Source: an uncultured Oscillospiraceae bacterium
Lineage (GTDB): Bacteria; Bacillota; Clostridia; Oscillospirales; Acutalibacteraceae
Length of the DNA: 64,000 nucleotides
Direction of reading: 5' to 3'
Assembly: GCA_959601025.1 (NCBI GenBank)
Contig: CAUGOD010000001.1
Span: 62,001 to 126,000, forward strand
Part shown: positions 8,415-15,542 of the stretch, piece by piece
Position numbering within the stretch: the first letter of the stretch is position 1
Layout of the letters: each line of letters begins with the position of its first letter
Notes under the pieces: generated by a model
The model's input: only the letters and a program-made list of their open reading frames with translations
Told to the model about the DNA's origin: nothing
The model's database searches: none
Translations under genes and position numbers: made by a program

Positions 8415-9815
8415 ATGCGCGTAATTGGCTTGGACATCGGCACCACCACCCTCTGCGCGCTGGCGCTGGACGGCGAAACGGGAGAAGTCCTTCACAGCGA
8501 AACCGTCAAAAACGATTCTTTCCTGCCTTCCCCCCATCCGTGGGAGAAGCTTCAGGACCCCCGCCGGATCGAAGCGCTGGCGCTGGGATTGGTCGAAGCC
8601 CTGAAGACGCGGTTCGCCCCCATCGGCGGGATTGGCCTGACCGGCCAGATGCACGGCATCCTGTATCTCGACCGGGACGGGGAGCCGGTTTCCCCTCTGA
8701 CTATCTGGCAGGACGGGAGGGGCGATCAGCTCATGGCCGACGGCCGGAGCTATGTGCAGGCGCTGTCGGCGCGCAGCGGTTATCCGCTGGCGACCGGCTA
8801 CGGCACGGTCACCCACTTCTATAATGGACAAAACGGTCTGGTACCGGCAAACGCCGTTACCGGCAGCACCATCCACGCCTATCTGGGGATGCGGCTGGCC
8901 CGAAGGCATACCCCTCTCCTCCACCTTTCCGATGCGGCGAGCTGGGGGATAACGGACGCCGTGCGGGGCGACTTCGACCGGGCGGTGATGGAACGCGCGG
9001 GGTTGGACCCGGCCTTCTTCCCCAGCGTGGTTCTGGACGGGGAGCTGCTGGGGAAAACGGCGGACGGCATCCCGGTATCTCCCGCAATCGGGGACAATCA
9101 GGCCAGCTTCCTCGGCGCCGTGCGGGAGATGGAGGACAGCATTCTGGTGAACGTCGGCACCGGCAGCCAGGTTTCGGTCTGGACGCCTCAGCCGGCGTCC
9201 CTCCCGTCGGCGGAGGCCCGTCCCTGTGTAGACGGCTCGTTCCTGCTGGTGGGGTCCTCCCTCTGCGGCGGGCGGGCGTTCGCGGCGCTGGAGAAGTTTT
9301 ACCGCGAGGTTGCGGAGCTGGCCGGCGGGCCGGTCGGGTCCCTTTACGACGGGATGGAACGGCAGGCGGAGGCCTGCCTGCACACGCCCGGCCGGCTGAT
9401 GGTGGACACCCGTTTTTCCGGCGCCCGGCAGAACCCCGCGCTGCGGGGCGGGGTCGCGGGACTGGGGCTGGACAATTTCCGGCCCGGCTTCCTCACCCTC
9501 GGCGTGCTGGAGGGGATCGTGGAGGAGCTTTACGGCTTCTACCGGGAAATGGAACCCCATCTGCCGAAAAAGCCGGTTCGGCTGGTCGGGGCGGGGAACG
9601 CACTGCGGAAAACCCGCCTGCTCCAGACCCTGTTCGCCGAACGCTTCGGCCTTCCGCTGTCCATCCCGGTTCATCAGGAGGAGGCCGCTTATGGCGCGGC
9701 CCTCACGGCGCTGGTTGGGGCGGGCGCGGCGGCAAATATTGCTGAGGCGCAGAGGATTATCCGCTATCAGCCGGGCGCAACAGCGGTAAGCAACGCTGAC
9801 AAGACAAACATTTAG
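8415..9815 (+). CDS. FGGY-family carbohydrate kinase (sedoheptulokinase-like)
   Basis: The N-terminal phosphate-binding motif GLDIGTTTLCALAL, the segments GLTGQMHGILY and TIWQDGRG, and the second-domain motif GDNQASFLGAV mark an FGGY kinase of 466 residues. TGQMHG...WQDGR resembles sedoheptulokinases and xylulokinases. It would phosphorylate a sugar or polyol with ATP in the cytoplasm. It starts 27 bases after the glycyl radical enzyme and ends 23 bases before the isomerase-like gene, so the four genes form one operon. I infer that it makes or consumes the phosphorylated substrate of that pathway. Confidence 0.85.
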   Translation: MRVIGLDIGTTTLCALALDGETGEVLHSETVKNDSFLPSPHPWEKLQDPRRIEALALGLVEALKTRFAPIGGIGLTGQMHGILYLDRDGEPVSPLTIWQDGRGDQLMADGRSYVQALSARSGYPLATGYGTVTHFYNGQNGLVPANAVTGSTIHAYLGMRLARRHTPLLHLSDAASWGITDAVRGDFDRAVMERAGLDPAFFPSVVLDGELLGKTADGIPVSPAIGDNQASFLGAVREMEDSILVNVGTGSQVSVWTPQPASLPSAEARPCVDGSFLLVGSSLCGGRAFAALEKFYREVAELAGGPVGSLYDGMERQAEACLHTPGRLMVDTRFSGARQNPALRGGVAGLGLDNFRPGFLTLGVLEGIVEELYGFYREMEPHLPKKPVRLVGAGNALRKTRLLQTLFAERFGLPLSIPVHQEEAAYGAALTALVGAGAAANIAEAQRIIRYQPGATAVSNADKTNI

Positions 9816-9838
9816 TAGGAAATGCGAGGAGATATACG

Positions 9839-10906
9839 ATGAGTAAACAATATAAAGCGTTGGCGTCCCGTCCGATTTTCTTTGAACGGAACCGTGTTTT
9901 CCGCATCTACCAGGGCGGAGCGCTGTTCCATCCCCTGTTCGGCGACCCGGCTGCGGACAATAACCACCCCGAGGAGTGGATCGCCTCCAGTGTGAAGGCG
10001 CTGAACAAAATCCCGGAAGGGGAGCACGAGGGCGTTTCCCGGGTGGCGGGCACCGACGTGTACCTCGACGAGCTGATCGAAGCGGAGCCGGCGCTGGTTC
10101 TGGGAGACCGGAAGGACGTAGGCATCCTTGTCAAGGCGCTGGACAGCGCCGTTACCCTCCCGATCCAGACCCACCCCACCAAGGCGTTTTCCCGGGAGCA
10201 TTTTCATGTGAACTACGGCAAGACCGAATCCTGGCTGGTGCTGGATACCCGTCCGGGCGCGACCATTGGATACGGCTTCAAGCGCCCGGTCACGCAGGAG
10301 GAATTCAAGGCGGCGGTCCACGCCAGCGAAACGGATAAGGACGCGGTGGCCTCCCTGCTCAACTTTATCCCGGTGGAGAAGGGGGACGTGTACCTGATCC
10401 CGGCCGGGATGGTCCACGCGATCGGCGCTGGCTGCCTGATGCTGGAGGTACAGGAGCCGACCGACTTCACCATCCAGCCGGAGGAATGGTTTGGGGACTA
10501 CCATCTGGATGAAAATGAGCGCTTCATCGGACTGGACGAGGATACCGCGCTCTCCTGCTTCGACTACTCGATGGTGGGGGAGAAGGCGGTGCAGCGGGGG
10601 AAGATGACCCCCGTCGTGCTGTCCGAAACCGACACGGTTTGTTCGGAGCAGCTGATCGGGTACGACGATACCCCCTGCTTCTCCCTTTGCCGCCATACGC
10701 TGAAGAACGGCGGGGAGTTCCGCCCGGCGGTCGGCCCCGCGGTCTTCCTGGTGGGGGAAGGCGGCGGCGTAATCGAGCAGGACGGCTGGAGCCGGGAGCT
10801 CCGCAAGGGGGATTATTTCCTCCTGCCCTTCGCGGCGGCCGGAAAATGCGCCGTCCGCACCGGCGGGGAGCTCACCCTGCTGGAATGCCTGCCCCCGAAG
10901 GAGTAA
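9839..10906 (+). CDS. Class I mannose-6-phosphate isomerase-like protein
   Basis: The 355-residue protein has all four zinc ligands of class I phosphomannose isomerase: Gln and His in PIQTHP, Glu in YGKTESW, and His in PAGMVHAIGAG. The class interconverts an aldose 6-phosphate and a ketose 6-phosphate, typically mannose 6-phosphate and fructose 6-phosphate. GAGGAG sits 9 bases upstream of ATG 9839. As last gene of the glycyl radical enzyme operon it may act on a mannose- or deoxysugar-type phosphate produced there instead of, or besides, mannose 6-phosphate. The operon ends at the terminator that follows. Confidence 0.88.
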   Translation: MSKQYKALASRPIFFERNRVFRIYQGGALFHPLFGDPAADNNHPEEWIASSVKALNKIPEGEHEGVSRVAGTDVYLDELIEAEPALVLGDRKDVGILVKALDSAVTLPIQTHPTKAFSREHFHVNYGKTESWLVLDTRPGATIGYGFKRPVTQEEFKAAVHASETDKDAVASLLNFIPVEKGDVYLIPAGMVHAIGAGCLMLEVQEPTDFTIQPEEWFGDYHLDENERFIGLDEDTALSCFDYSMVGEKAVQRGKMTPVVLSETDTVCSEQLIGYDDTPCFSLCRHTLKNGGEFRPAVGPAVFLVGEGGGVIEQDGWSRELRKGDYFLLPFAAAGKCAVRTGGELTLLECLPPKE

Positions 10907-10932
10907 GCAAGACAAGGAAATATTCACGAAAA

Positions 10933-10980
10933 GCCCGCCGGGAACCTTCCCGGCGGGCATTGTGTTTGTGTTGATTTTTT
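10933..10980 (+). terminator. Intrinsic terminator of the glycyl radical enzyme operon
   Basis: GCCCGCCGGG (10933-10942) pairs with CCCGGCGGGC (10949-10958), followed by a T-rich tail ending in TTTTTT at 10975-10980. Confidence 0.85.
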
Positions 10981-11104
10981 GCGCCGCTGGAAAGCACGGA
11001 AGAAAAATCCGTCGGCGTCTTCAAAAACTTTGTAAGGTTTTCCTTGTTTTGTTGTCTTATAATAGTGAAAGGGCCTTTCATCGAAGCAGAAAGAAGGGGA
11101 CGCC

Positions 11105-11665
11105 GTGGCCGACCGCCGGATCATAGACCTGTACTGGCAGAGAGACGAAAATGCGGTTCGGGAGACCGATGCGGTATACGGCGCCTATTGCTGCGCCATC
11201 GCCAGGAATATCCTAGGCAGCCGGGAGGACGCCGAGGAATGCGTCAGCGATACCTGGCTTCAGGCATGGAATTCGATTCCTCCGCAGAGGCCGGCGAACC
11301 TTCGGCTGTTTCTGGCAAAAATCACGCGAAACCTGGCCTTCAACAAATACAAGGCCAGAACCGCGTACAAACGCGGCGGGGGCGAAATCGCCGCCGTATT
11401 GGATGAGCTGGAGGACTGTCTCGCCGATGGGACGGATACGGAATCCGCCTATTTTGCGAAGGAGCTGGAACAGGGCGTCGGCCGCTTTGTACGCACGCTG
11501 GCGGAGCGGGAACGCTGCGTTTTTGTGAGAAGATACTTTTTCACCGAGCCGGTCGCAGAGATTGCGGCACGGTATGGATTGACAGAAAACAACGTCATGG
11601 TGATTCTGAGCCGAACCCGCCAAAAGCTGAAAAACTATCTGAAACAGGAAGGTTATCTGGTCTGA
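11105..11665 (+). CDS. RNA polymerase sigma factor, ECF/sigma-70 type
   Basis: This 186-residue protein has sigma region 2 (residues ~10-75, with DAEECVSDTWLQAWNSIPP and NLRLFLAKITRNLAFNKYK) and a C-terminal region 4 helix-turn-helix (PVAEIAARYGLTENNVMVILSRTRQKL). It should direct RNA polymerase to a small regulon. The start is the GTG at 11105, with AAGGGG 5 bases upstream. A TATAAT box lies at 11057-11062. The next gene encodes a membrane protein that is probably its anti-sigma factor, only 36 bases downstream of the stop. Confidence 0.9.
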   Translation: MADRRIIDLYWQRDENAVRETDAVYGAYCCAIARNILGSREDAEECVSDTWLQAWNSIPPQRPANLRLFLAKITRNLAFNKYKARTAYKRGGGEIAAVLDELEDCLADGTDTESAYFAKELEQGVGRFVRTLAERERCVFVRRYFFTEPVAEIAARYGLTENNVMVILSRTRQKLKNYLKQEGYLV

Positions 11666-11701
11666 AAAGCGCACATGGGTATGCGAAACGGAGGGCTTAC
11701 C

Positions 11702-12685
11702 GTGAAAACAACGAACAATACAAACCGGCAAAACAGCGAAAAACTATACGAAAGCTTTGGAGCGATCGACGAGGATATTCTCAGCCGCAGCGAGAAGGCG
11801 GGAGGGCGGAAGCATCGAAACGGCTGGATGAAATGGGGCGCGATGGCCGCGTGCCTGTGCCTGGTTGCCGCCGCTGCCGTCGCGGCCGTACCGTTGCTGA
11901 ATAAAGGCCGCGGACAGAGCTGGCCGATCAAGACGGTTGACAGCGGCTATCGGTCGAGTACGGGGGAGATCGCGGTTATCCCTCGGTGGGATGAAAGGTC
12001 TATCAGCCAGCAGTTCGGCGAGGTGGAATTCGGCGGCAGCCGGTATTCCTCCCGCGTTACCGGGATTTCCGCGGAGTACGTCGCTTCGGAGCTGGGAAAG
12101 GCTGCGCTCCGGGGGGAGGATGTCTACACCGACGCCATCCATGAAACCACCGCCGCCGTTTTTGAGATATCCGGCGTTTCCACAGGCTGCGCCATCGCCC
12201 TGCGCTTTGAAGGGCAGGAGACGGATCCGGCGTATTATGTCTATGTGAATTCCTGGTACCGGCCGGAAACACTGGGACAGCTGATCGAGGACCTCAGCCT
12301 GCGCGGCAACCTGTCGTTCGGCACGGTATGGTATACGTACCGCAAGCCCGCCGGCAATTACGCGACGGTGGAATTTACCGGGCTGGAACAGGAAACCATC
12401 TGGGAATACCTGCTGTCGGATACCGCGGTTCCGGCGGTGGCGGACTATGATTCCCGCCAATTCCGGACAGTGATGAGCGTCAGCGTGAATATCCCTTTGT
12501 TGGGCTATGAAAACATCAGTATGGCGGTCACGGAGGACGGCTATCTTACCACCAACATTCTGGATACCGGCAAGGCGTTTTTCCTCGGCAAGGAGAAAAC
12601 AAAGCGGTTTGTTGATTATGTGCTGGAGCACGGCGAGGGGCGGGAGCTTGTCTATACAGACGACGGGAGCGCCGTGCCGGAGTAG
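11702..12685 (+). CDS. Membrane protein, probable anti-sigma factor of the preceding sigma gene
   Basis: The GTG at 11702 is chosen because GGAGG (11689-11693) lies 8 bases upstream. The cytoplasmic N-terminus includes LYESFGAIDEDILSRSE, a segment common in membrane proteins encoded after ECF sigma genes in Clostridia. One transmembrane helix lies at about residues 43-66. The remaining ~260 residues are extracellular, with no Cys pair or known domain that I recognise. Position and topology suggest that it holds the sigma factor at the membrane until an envelope signal arrives. No zinc-binding HXXXCXXC motif is present. Confidence 0.7.
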   Translation: MKTTNNTNRQNSEKLYESFGAIDEDILSRSEKAGGRKHRNGWMKWGAMAACLCLVAAAAVAAVPLLNKGRGQSWPIKTVDSGYRSSTGEIAVIPRWDERSISQQFGEVEFGGSRYSSRVTGISAEYVASELGKAALRGEDVYTDAIHETTAAVFEISGVSTGCAIALRFEGQETDPAYYVYVNSWYRPETLGQLIEDLSLRGNLSFGTVWYTYRKPAGNYATVEFTGLEQETIWEYLLSDTAVPAVADYDSRQFRTVMSVSVNIPLLGYENISMAVTEDGYLTTNILDTGKAFFLGKEKTKRFVDYVLEHGEGRELVYTDDGSAVPE

Positions 12686-12700
12686 GAACAGACGGCGGCA

Positions 12701-12737
12701 AAAACGGGATGGCTATAAAAAAGCCATCCCGTTTTTT
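12701..12737 (+). terminator. Bidirectional intrinsic terminator
   Basis: AAAACGGGATGGCT (12701-12714) pairs with AGCCATCCCGTTTT (12722-12735), with a T-run on the plus side and an A-run on the other. It separates the sigma operon from asnA, which is convergent. Confidence 0.85.
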
Positions 12738-12767
12738 CGTCAACAGGAACCCGGTTTCCGGTGCGCT

Positions 12768-13790
12768 CTACAGTAGCGGGATACCCGCCTGCTCACACTC
12801 GCGGTGCATTTCCTCCGGCCAGACGGAGGCCTGTACCTCCCCGATATGGGCCTTCCGGAGGAAGAACATACACAGCCGGGACTGTCCGATTCCCCCGCCG
12901 ATGGTGAGGGGAAGCTCGCCCGCCAGCAGCGCCTTCTGGAAGGGGAGGGCGGCGCGGTCTTCGCATCCCGCCTCTTTCAGCTGGACGGCAAGGGCGGCGG
13001 CGTCCACCCGGATGCCCATGGAGGACAGCTCCAGCGCCTGGCCGAGCACTGGATAATAGAATAGCAGGTCGCCGTTCAGGCTCCAGTCGTCGTAATCCGG
13101 CGCGCGCCCGTCGTGCGGGACGCCGGAACGCAGCTTCCCGCCGATTCCCATCAGGAAAACCGCGCCGTGTTCCCTGGCGGCGGCGGTCTCCCGGTCGGCG
13201 GCGCTCAGCAAGGGCCAGCGATCCTCCAACTCCTGCGTGGTGAGGAAGGTCACCTCCGGCGGCAGCCCGGCCGCCAGCTGCGGATATTGTTCCCCGATGC
13301 GCTCCTGCGTACGGAGGAACACGCCGTAGATTTTCCGCACGATATGCTTCAGAAAGTCGGGGGTACGGCGGTCGGCGGTGATTACCCGCTCCCAGTCCCA
13401 CTGGTCGACATACAGGGAATGGACGTTGTCGGTGATCTCGTCCCGGCGGACGGCGTTCATGTCGGTATACAGCCCGGTCCCAGGGGCAAAGCCATACCGC
13501 TGCAGGGCGAAGCGCTTCCATTTTGCCAGTGAATGCACGATCTCGGCCACCTGACCGTCCTGATAACGGATATCGAAGGAAACCGGACGCTCCACCCCGT
13601 TCAGGTTGTCGTTCAGCCCGGTTTCGGGCAGGACGAACAGCGGTGCGGAAACCCGCGTCAGGTGCAGCGCCTGAGCCAGCTCGGCCTCAAAGGCGTCCTT
13701 CAGAAATTTAATGGCTTTTTCGGTCTCCAGAATATCCAGCGCCGGGGCGTAGCCCGGCGGAAGCTGGAGCCGGTAAGTGGATTCGGCCAT
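12768..13790 (-). CDS. asnA: Aspartate-ammonia ligase (asparagine synthetase A)
   Basis: The 340-residue length and the aminoacyl-tRNA-synthetase-like fold motifs match AsnA, which makes asparagine from aspartate, ammonia and ATP. Visible family segments are SAPLFVLPETGLNDNLNGVE, VEIVHSLAKWKR-type (here AEIVHSLAKWKRFAL), GLYTDMNAVRRDE, YVDQWDWE, and LTIGGGIGQSRLCMFFL near the C-terminus. It has its own RBS (GGGGGAG) and appears to be a single-gene unit; a TATAAT-like box lies upstream near 13850 on the minus strand. No T-box or other riboswitch is visible before it. Confidence 0.96.
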   Translation of the reverse strand: MAESTYRLQLPPGYAPALDILETEKAIKFLKDAFEAELAQALHLTRVSAPLFVLPETGLNDNLNGVERPVSFDIRYQDGQVAEIVHSLAKWKRFALQRYGFAPGTGLYTDMNAVRRDEITDNVHSLYVDQWDWERVITADRRTPDFLKHIVRKIYGVFLRTQERIGEQYPQLAAGLPPEVTFLTTQELEDRWPLLSAADRETAAAREHGAVFLMGIGGKLRSGVPHDGRAPDYDDWSLNGDLLFYYPVLGQALELSSMGIRVDAAALAVQLKEAGCEDRAALPFQKALLAGELPLTIGGGIGQSRLCMFFLRKAHIGEVQASVWPEEMHRECEQAGIPLL

Positions 13791-14017
13791 AGATGCTCCC
13801 CCTTATCGTGGCTTTTGGACTCGTCGGCAATCGTCGGCAGCGAAAATAATTATAACGCGGTTTGCCGCCGCAGGCAAGACCGTCGGGGAGAGAAAAAGGC
13901 GGAACGCCGCGGCTGTGCGTTCTATGTTTGACAAAACATGGCGGGCGAAAACAGATTTTTTTTGCCTGCCGAGGAAAATCGCTTTCCCCAGATGCTGGGT
14001 TTAGCTTTTCTGGGCGT

Positions 14018-14227
14018 TTATTTTTTCTCTGTACGACCCAGCAGAAAATCCGCAGACACCTGATAAATGTCACAAAGCTTCAGAATGTGACGTATGGGAA
14101 TATTATTAATACCATTCTCATAACGGGAATAGACTTGCTGGGTGGTTCCTAATTTTTCAGCAATTTCTTTTTGCGTATATCGCCGATCTTCTCTCAGTTC
14201 CCGAATAATCTCAAGATATCGTTCCAT
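14018..14227 (-). CDS. Small XRE-family HTH repressor
   Basis: This 69-residue single-domain protein has a helix-turn-helix in YTQKEIAEKLGTTQQVYSRYENG and ends in FLLGRTEKK, like Cro/CI-type regulators of Clostridia. The ATG at 14227 is preferred over an upstream GTG because AGGGAG lies 8 bases before it. It is divergent from a small gene at 14328, and a perfect palindrome lies in that gene's promoter, so I infer that it represses it. Confidence 0.85.
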   Translation of the reverse strand: MERYLEIIRELREDRRYTQKEIAEKLGTTQQVYSRYENGINNIPIRHILKLCDIYQVSADFLLGRTEKK

Positions 14228-14244
14228 ATACTCCACTCCCTTTA

Positions 14245-14305
14245 CCTAGAATTATAGGCAAATGAAAAGGGAGTATTGACTTTTACACCATAAGTGGTGT
14301 ATTAT
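14245..14305 (+). promoter_or_regulatory. Promoter with embedded XRE operator
   Basis: TTGACT (14276-14281), 18 bases, TATTAT (14300-14305). The spacer contains the perfect palindrome TACACCATAAGTGGTGTA (14284-14301), which overlaps the -10. A second imperfect one, CCTAGAATTATAGG (14245-14258), lies toward the XRE gene. Binding by the adjacent XRE protein is inferred. Confidence 0.65.
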
Positions 14306-14327
14306 GGCAAGAAAGGAGGGCGTAGGT

Positions 14328-14603
14328 ATGGAACACACTCTGTTGGAGCAGCTCTATTCCGGCGGCTATATGCCGGACGATTTGGCGGATTCGCTTTCTT
14401 CCAATCAAAAGGGGCAATATCGCCGGTATTGCGAGGAGGCCGGGCGGCTTTTGCACGGGCTGGATGCGGAGACCGCAGCAGGCGTCCAGAGGCTTCTCGA
14501 CCTCCACGGAGACCTGACGGCGGGAGAAAACGCCCGCGCCTATGCCGCCGGCGTCCGTTTCGGGGTTCGGCTGATGAGCGAGGCAATGAACAACCGTCGA
14601 TAA
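14328..14603 (+). CDS. Small DUF6809-like protein
   Basis: This acidic, all-helical protein of 91 residues (LEQLYSGGYMPDDL...ENARAYAAGVRFGVRLMSEAM) resembles small Firmicutes proteins grouped as DUF6809. AAGGAGG ends 9 bases before ATG 14328, so an upstream in-frame ATG at 14304 is rejected. It lies behind an XRE-controlled promoter and is followed by a very strong terminator, so it forms a one-gene transcription unit. Function is unknown; pairs like this also occur in mobile elements, but nothing else mobile is visible here. Confidence 0.65.
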   Translation: MEHTLLEQLYSGGYMPDDLADSLSSNQKGQYRRYCEEAGRLLHGLDAETAAGVQRLLDLHGDLTAGENARAYAAGVRFGVRLMSEAMNNRR

Positions 14604-14657
14604 AAGAGAGAGGGGCGTATGCAAAATGTTTTACTTTGCATACGCCCCTCTCTTTGG
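14604..14657 (+). terminator. Long intrinsic terminator
   Basis: AGAGAGAGGGGCGTATGCAAA pairs almost perfectly with the complementary arm ending in CCCCTCTCTTT near 14656, around a 7-9 base loop. The stem of more than 20 bp can act in both directions. Confidence 0.75.
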
Positions 14658-14757
14658 AAAAGCCGCGTGCGGACCACAGCTTGCGGCCCGCATTCCGTGG
14701 TTATACGACGCGAAGCCGTGTTGTTTCGCCGCTTGGGCTATATGCGGCAAGCCCGTT

Positions 14758-15369
14758 TTATTGCTCGTGCGCCGCTGTTCCGGGGAGCTCCACCGCCTCG
14801 CCCCGTTGGAGGGAAGCGGGAACGTCCAGCATCCGCTGGTTCCGGGAGCCGCGGAAGGGGAGAGTGAGGGTCTTTTCCGCAAGGAGAAAGGGCCCGTCGA
14901 TCAGAATATCGGTTTCCTCCAGCAGCTCCCGCCAGGCGTTGTCTCCGTCCGCGCCCTCCAGCAGACGCTCAAAGGTGTAGCCGGTGAAGGTAATCACGTC
15001 CTTCCCCAGCGCGTGAATACGCCGAGCCAGCGAGGCGCAGGCGGCCGCCTGTGCGAAGGGGTCGCCGCCGGACAGGGTGATCCCCTTGAGCATCGGGTTT
15101 TTCCGGAATTCCGCAACGAGGTTGTCGATCCGACTGTCATAACCGCCGGCCGGGTCGTGGGTGCCGGGGTTGTGGCAGCCGGGGCAGTGGTGGGGACAGC
15201 CCTGGGTAAACACCACAAAGCGGATGCCGGGACCGTCCACGATGGACTCGCGGATTACCCCCGCGAGCCGGATGGATTCGGGAAGGGAAGAGGTAGAAGA
15301 GGTAGAAGAGGTAGAAGAGGTAGGAGAGGTGGAAGAGGCTGAAGAGATTGAAGAGGGAGAAAGGGACAT
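14758..15369 (-). CDS. nrdG: Anaerobic ribonucleotide reductase activating protein
   Basis: This radical SAM activase has the cluster motif CPHHCPGC in TQGCPHHCPGCHNPGTHD, the SAM-binding ITLSGGDPFAQ, and VITFTGYTFE, all typical of NrdG. It installs the glycyl radical on NrdD. ATG 15369 has AAAAGGAG upstream. The N-terminus is odd: about 25 residues of Ser and Thr (repeats of Thr-Ser-Ser) precede the normal start of the domain at LAGVIRESIVDGPG, and they are encoded by a 9-bp tandem repeat. It follows nrdD in the same direction with a gap of about 170 bases. Confidence 0.95.
   Translation of the reverse strand: MSLSPSSISSASSTSPTSSTSSTSSTSSLPESIRLAGVIRESIVDGPGIRFVVFTQGCPHHCPGCHNPGTHDPAGGYDSRIDNLVAEFRKNPMLKGITLSGGDPFAQAAACASLARRIHALGKDVITFTGYTFERLLEGADGDNAWRELLEETDILIDGPFLLAEKTLTLPFRGSRNQRMLDVPASLQRGEAVELPGTAAHEQ
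15291..15362. repeat. 9-bp tandem repeat inside the start of nrdG
   Basis: Eight 9-bp units on the plus strand. The first three are identical (AGGTAGAAG at 15291, 15300 and 15309), and the rest drift (AGGTAGGAG, AGGTGGAAG, AGGCTGAAG, AGATTGAAG, AGGGAGAAA). The unit length is a multiple of three, so copy-number changes would lengthen or shorten the Ser/Thr tail of NrdG without a frameshift. Confidence 0.85.
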
Positions 15370-15542
15370 AAACAAGCTCCTTTTCTGGAACATTGGCGCG
15401 GAAGAAGGGGGGAGGACCTGAAATGCGGGCCGCCTTTACGGCTCCTTTGCCAGGCTCTTTCCGGAAAAACAGGCCGGTCGGGAAGACGCCCCGCCGGCCT
15501 GTCTGTGAATTTCCGGAAGATACAGGGGGAATGGAGAACGGC

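Noticed and set aside
7503..9674. 723-codon minus-strand frame across the glycyl radical enzyme and kinase genes
   Set aside because: High-GC shadow of two clear plus-strand genes; composition is Arg/Gly/Pro-rich without any motif.
15291..15362. CRISPR-like array
   Set aside because: Units are 9 bp without spacers and in frame with nrdG; it is a simple tandem repeat.
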